This document shows positions 63,001 to 64,000 of a stretch of 64,000 bases of DNA, in pieces. This stretch comes from Xestospongia bergquistia. Its lineage: Eukaryota; Porifera; Demospongiae; Haplosclerida; Petrosiidae. The stretch spans positions 7,665,057-7,729,056 of the forward strand of contig OZ014415.1 in assembly GCA_963965975.1 (NCBI GenBank), in the 5' to 3' direction. Position numbers and translations under genes: made by a program. The notes beneath the pieces were generated by a model. It was not told the DNA's origin. It saw only the letters and a list, made by a program, of their open reading frames with translations, and made no database searches. Every line of letters begins with the position of its first letter. The first letter of the stretch is position 1.

Positions 63001-64000
63001 GATGGTAAGTAGACAATTAAACAATGAAAAATTAAACGATCAATCATCAATGAATCTAATGTATTAATTATTTCTTCAATTTCATTTGTTATTTAGTTAA
63101 AGTAACTCACTTACTCCTCAATTACTTAGTAGCTAGTTTATCACACTTACCATCTGGTTCAGTCATACAACTATCACTAGCAGGTGTACTCTGTCCAGCA
63201 CTGTTATTAGCTACAATAGTACAGTTGTACATTGTAAAAGGTTGTAAACCATCAGCAGTAACATTAACAGGAGGAGGATGAGAGTAGACCCTTGGTAGAG
63301 AGGAGGGAACTACTTTACTCTCAGTCTCATAACAAGACAATGTGTAGTTGATGATAATACCATATTGAAGAAATGGATCAGGTGGTAACCACTGTACTGT
63401 GAACTCATCAGAATAAATGTTTATAATGGAGAAATTCATTGGAGGACCACCAGGAGCTAATTCAAATATTAAAAAAGTTAAGCATAATTTTAAGTTACCT
63501 TGTTCATGTGTAATAGTAGTCCCAAATGTAGGGTATCCAGTTCCAATATTGTTAGTACCATGAAGACTACAATTAAGAGGAGTACCAGGTCGAAACCTGT
63601 TAAGTATTAAATCAACTGATCCTTTCATATCGACAACAAATGGAGAGTCTACCAAATAAGAGATCTCATTGATTATCTCATAGCAAATCAATGTATAATT
63701 AGTTATGTCCTCTCCTATAAGAGGTGGATCCCAACTAAACATGACAGCAGTAGAATTAACAGACAAAAGAGTGAAATTCATTGGATGGCCAGGAGGCACT
63801 ACAAAACATAAAATTTCATCAGAGCATGAGCATACATTATTGTATATATTACATTTAAAATTGTTCAATCATTAATAAACTTATACATTTAAAATATTAC
63901 AAGTAACCTATTATCCATTAGATATGATACAGGCTACTTAAGTTGAATTATTTTATAAATACTCTATAAGTTGTCACCCTTGTTCTAATGATCACTTACT
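54891..64000 (-). CDS. Gene D: near-identical copy of gene C (5' end outside window)
   Basis: All exons of C from the first FN3 (63499-63798) to the last death domain (54891-55183) are present with the same splice sites. They include the micro-exon stalk (59379-59970), TM (59229-59328), RPTP-like linker (58499-59055), ZU5 (56451-56998), UPA-like exon (55935-56166) and death domain 1 (55392-55745). The two coding substitutions I saw are synonymous (58703 in a Phe codon; 63416 in an Ile codon). The signal peptide and Ig exons must lie beyond 64000; the Ig4 donor begins at the very edge (ATCACTTACT on the plus strand). Microsatellite lengths differ from C: the long (GA)n between stalk exons is about 24 bp shorter and the (AT)n about 20 bp longer. 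It is either a second gene of a recent tandem pair or the other haplotype placed in tandem by assembly. Confidence 0.85.
57269..57326. repeat. (AT)n microsatellite in an intron of D
   Basis: About 28 AT units, longer than the equivalent tract in gene C (44497-44533). Confidence 0.9.
59379..59970 (-). other. Array of repeated stalk micro-exons in gene D
   Basis: Same six micro-exons as in gene C, with identical coding sequence by eye but different (GA)n/(GT)n lengths between them (for example about 35 bp of GA near 59650 against 57 bp in C). Confidence 0.85.

Larger units (their letters stand above)
53627..64000. repeat. Large near-identical direct repeat, copy 2
   Basis: Second copy of 40855-51229, running to the window edge, where the two copies still match closely. 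Between the copies lies 51230-53626, the Ig exons of gene C, which match F2 exons only at the level of paralogues. Confidence 0.9.

Noticed and set aside
1..64000. tRNA, rRNA, CRISPR, operon or ribosome-binding features
   Set aside because: The gene structure is eukaryotic with introns; no cloverleaf or rRNA segment was recognised, and tandem repeats present are micro- or minisatellites.

Overview
The window is AT-rich eukaryotic DNA with many short, spliced exons (GT-AG introns, one possible GC donor), all on the minus strand. Domain content is animal: immunoglobulin (Ig) and fibronectin type III (FN3) ectodomains, single transmembrane (TM) helices, and ZU5-UPA-death-domain (DD) tails of the UNC5/ankyrin/PIDD kind. 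Small introns, AT richness and domain mix suggest a demosponge (an Amphimedon-like genome); this is inference and could not be checked by search. Exon borders were read by eye from splice sites and phase. The joined lengths are multiples of three for genes A, B, C, F1, F2 and G, and for E2 after correcting one base.

Layout, left to right (each gene reads right to left). 1-1427: gene H, cytosolic, with two related helical segments, running off the left edge. 1608-5445: gene A and 7514-10750: gene B, membrane receptors with a Ser/Thr-rich ectodomain and a ZU5-UPA-DD tail; A has an in-frame stop, B has lost its first DD. 6877-7405: hAT transposon relic. 12061-13345: E1, 3' remnant of a multi-Ig receptor. 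13844-18032: F1, Ig5-FN3x2 receptor with two stops. 19226-28794: G, intact Ig7-FN3x8 receptor of about 1669 residues. 30493-35253: E2, multi-Ig receptor with one broken exon. 36773-40814: F2, intact counterpart of F1 (about 846 residues). 42119-53586: C, about 2125 residues: signal peptide, Ig4, FN3x8, a stalk of micro-exons, TM, a juxtamembrane stretch resembling that of receptor tyrosine phosphatases, then ZU5-UPA-DD-DD. 54891-64000: D, a near-identical second copy of C whose Ig exons lie beyond the window.

The cluster grew by duplication. E1+F1 and E2+F2 are copies of one two-gene block, with a deletion in the first. The stretch 40.86-51.23 kb repeats at 53.63-64.0 kb almost without change. 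F and C share signal and Ig exons; G and C share FN3 exons; A, B, C and D share the death-domain cassette. The locus therefore behaves as a store of phase 1-1 extracellular exons joined to two outputs: short tails carrying an ITIM-like tyrosine that is kept in G and E1 and lost in E2, F1 and F2, or a ZU5/death-domain tail. By analogy with invertebrate allorecognition and immune receptor clusters, self/non-self or cell-contact signalling is a plausible role, but nothing in the sequence proves it.
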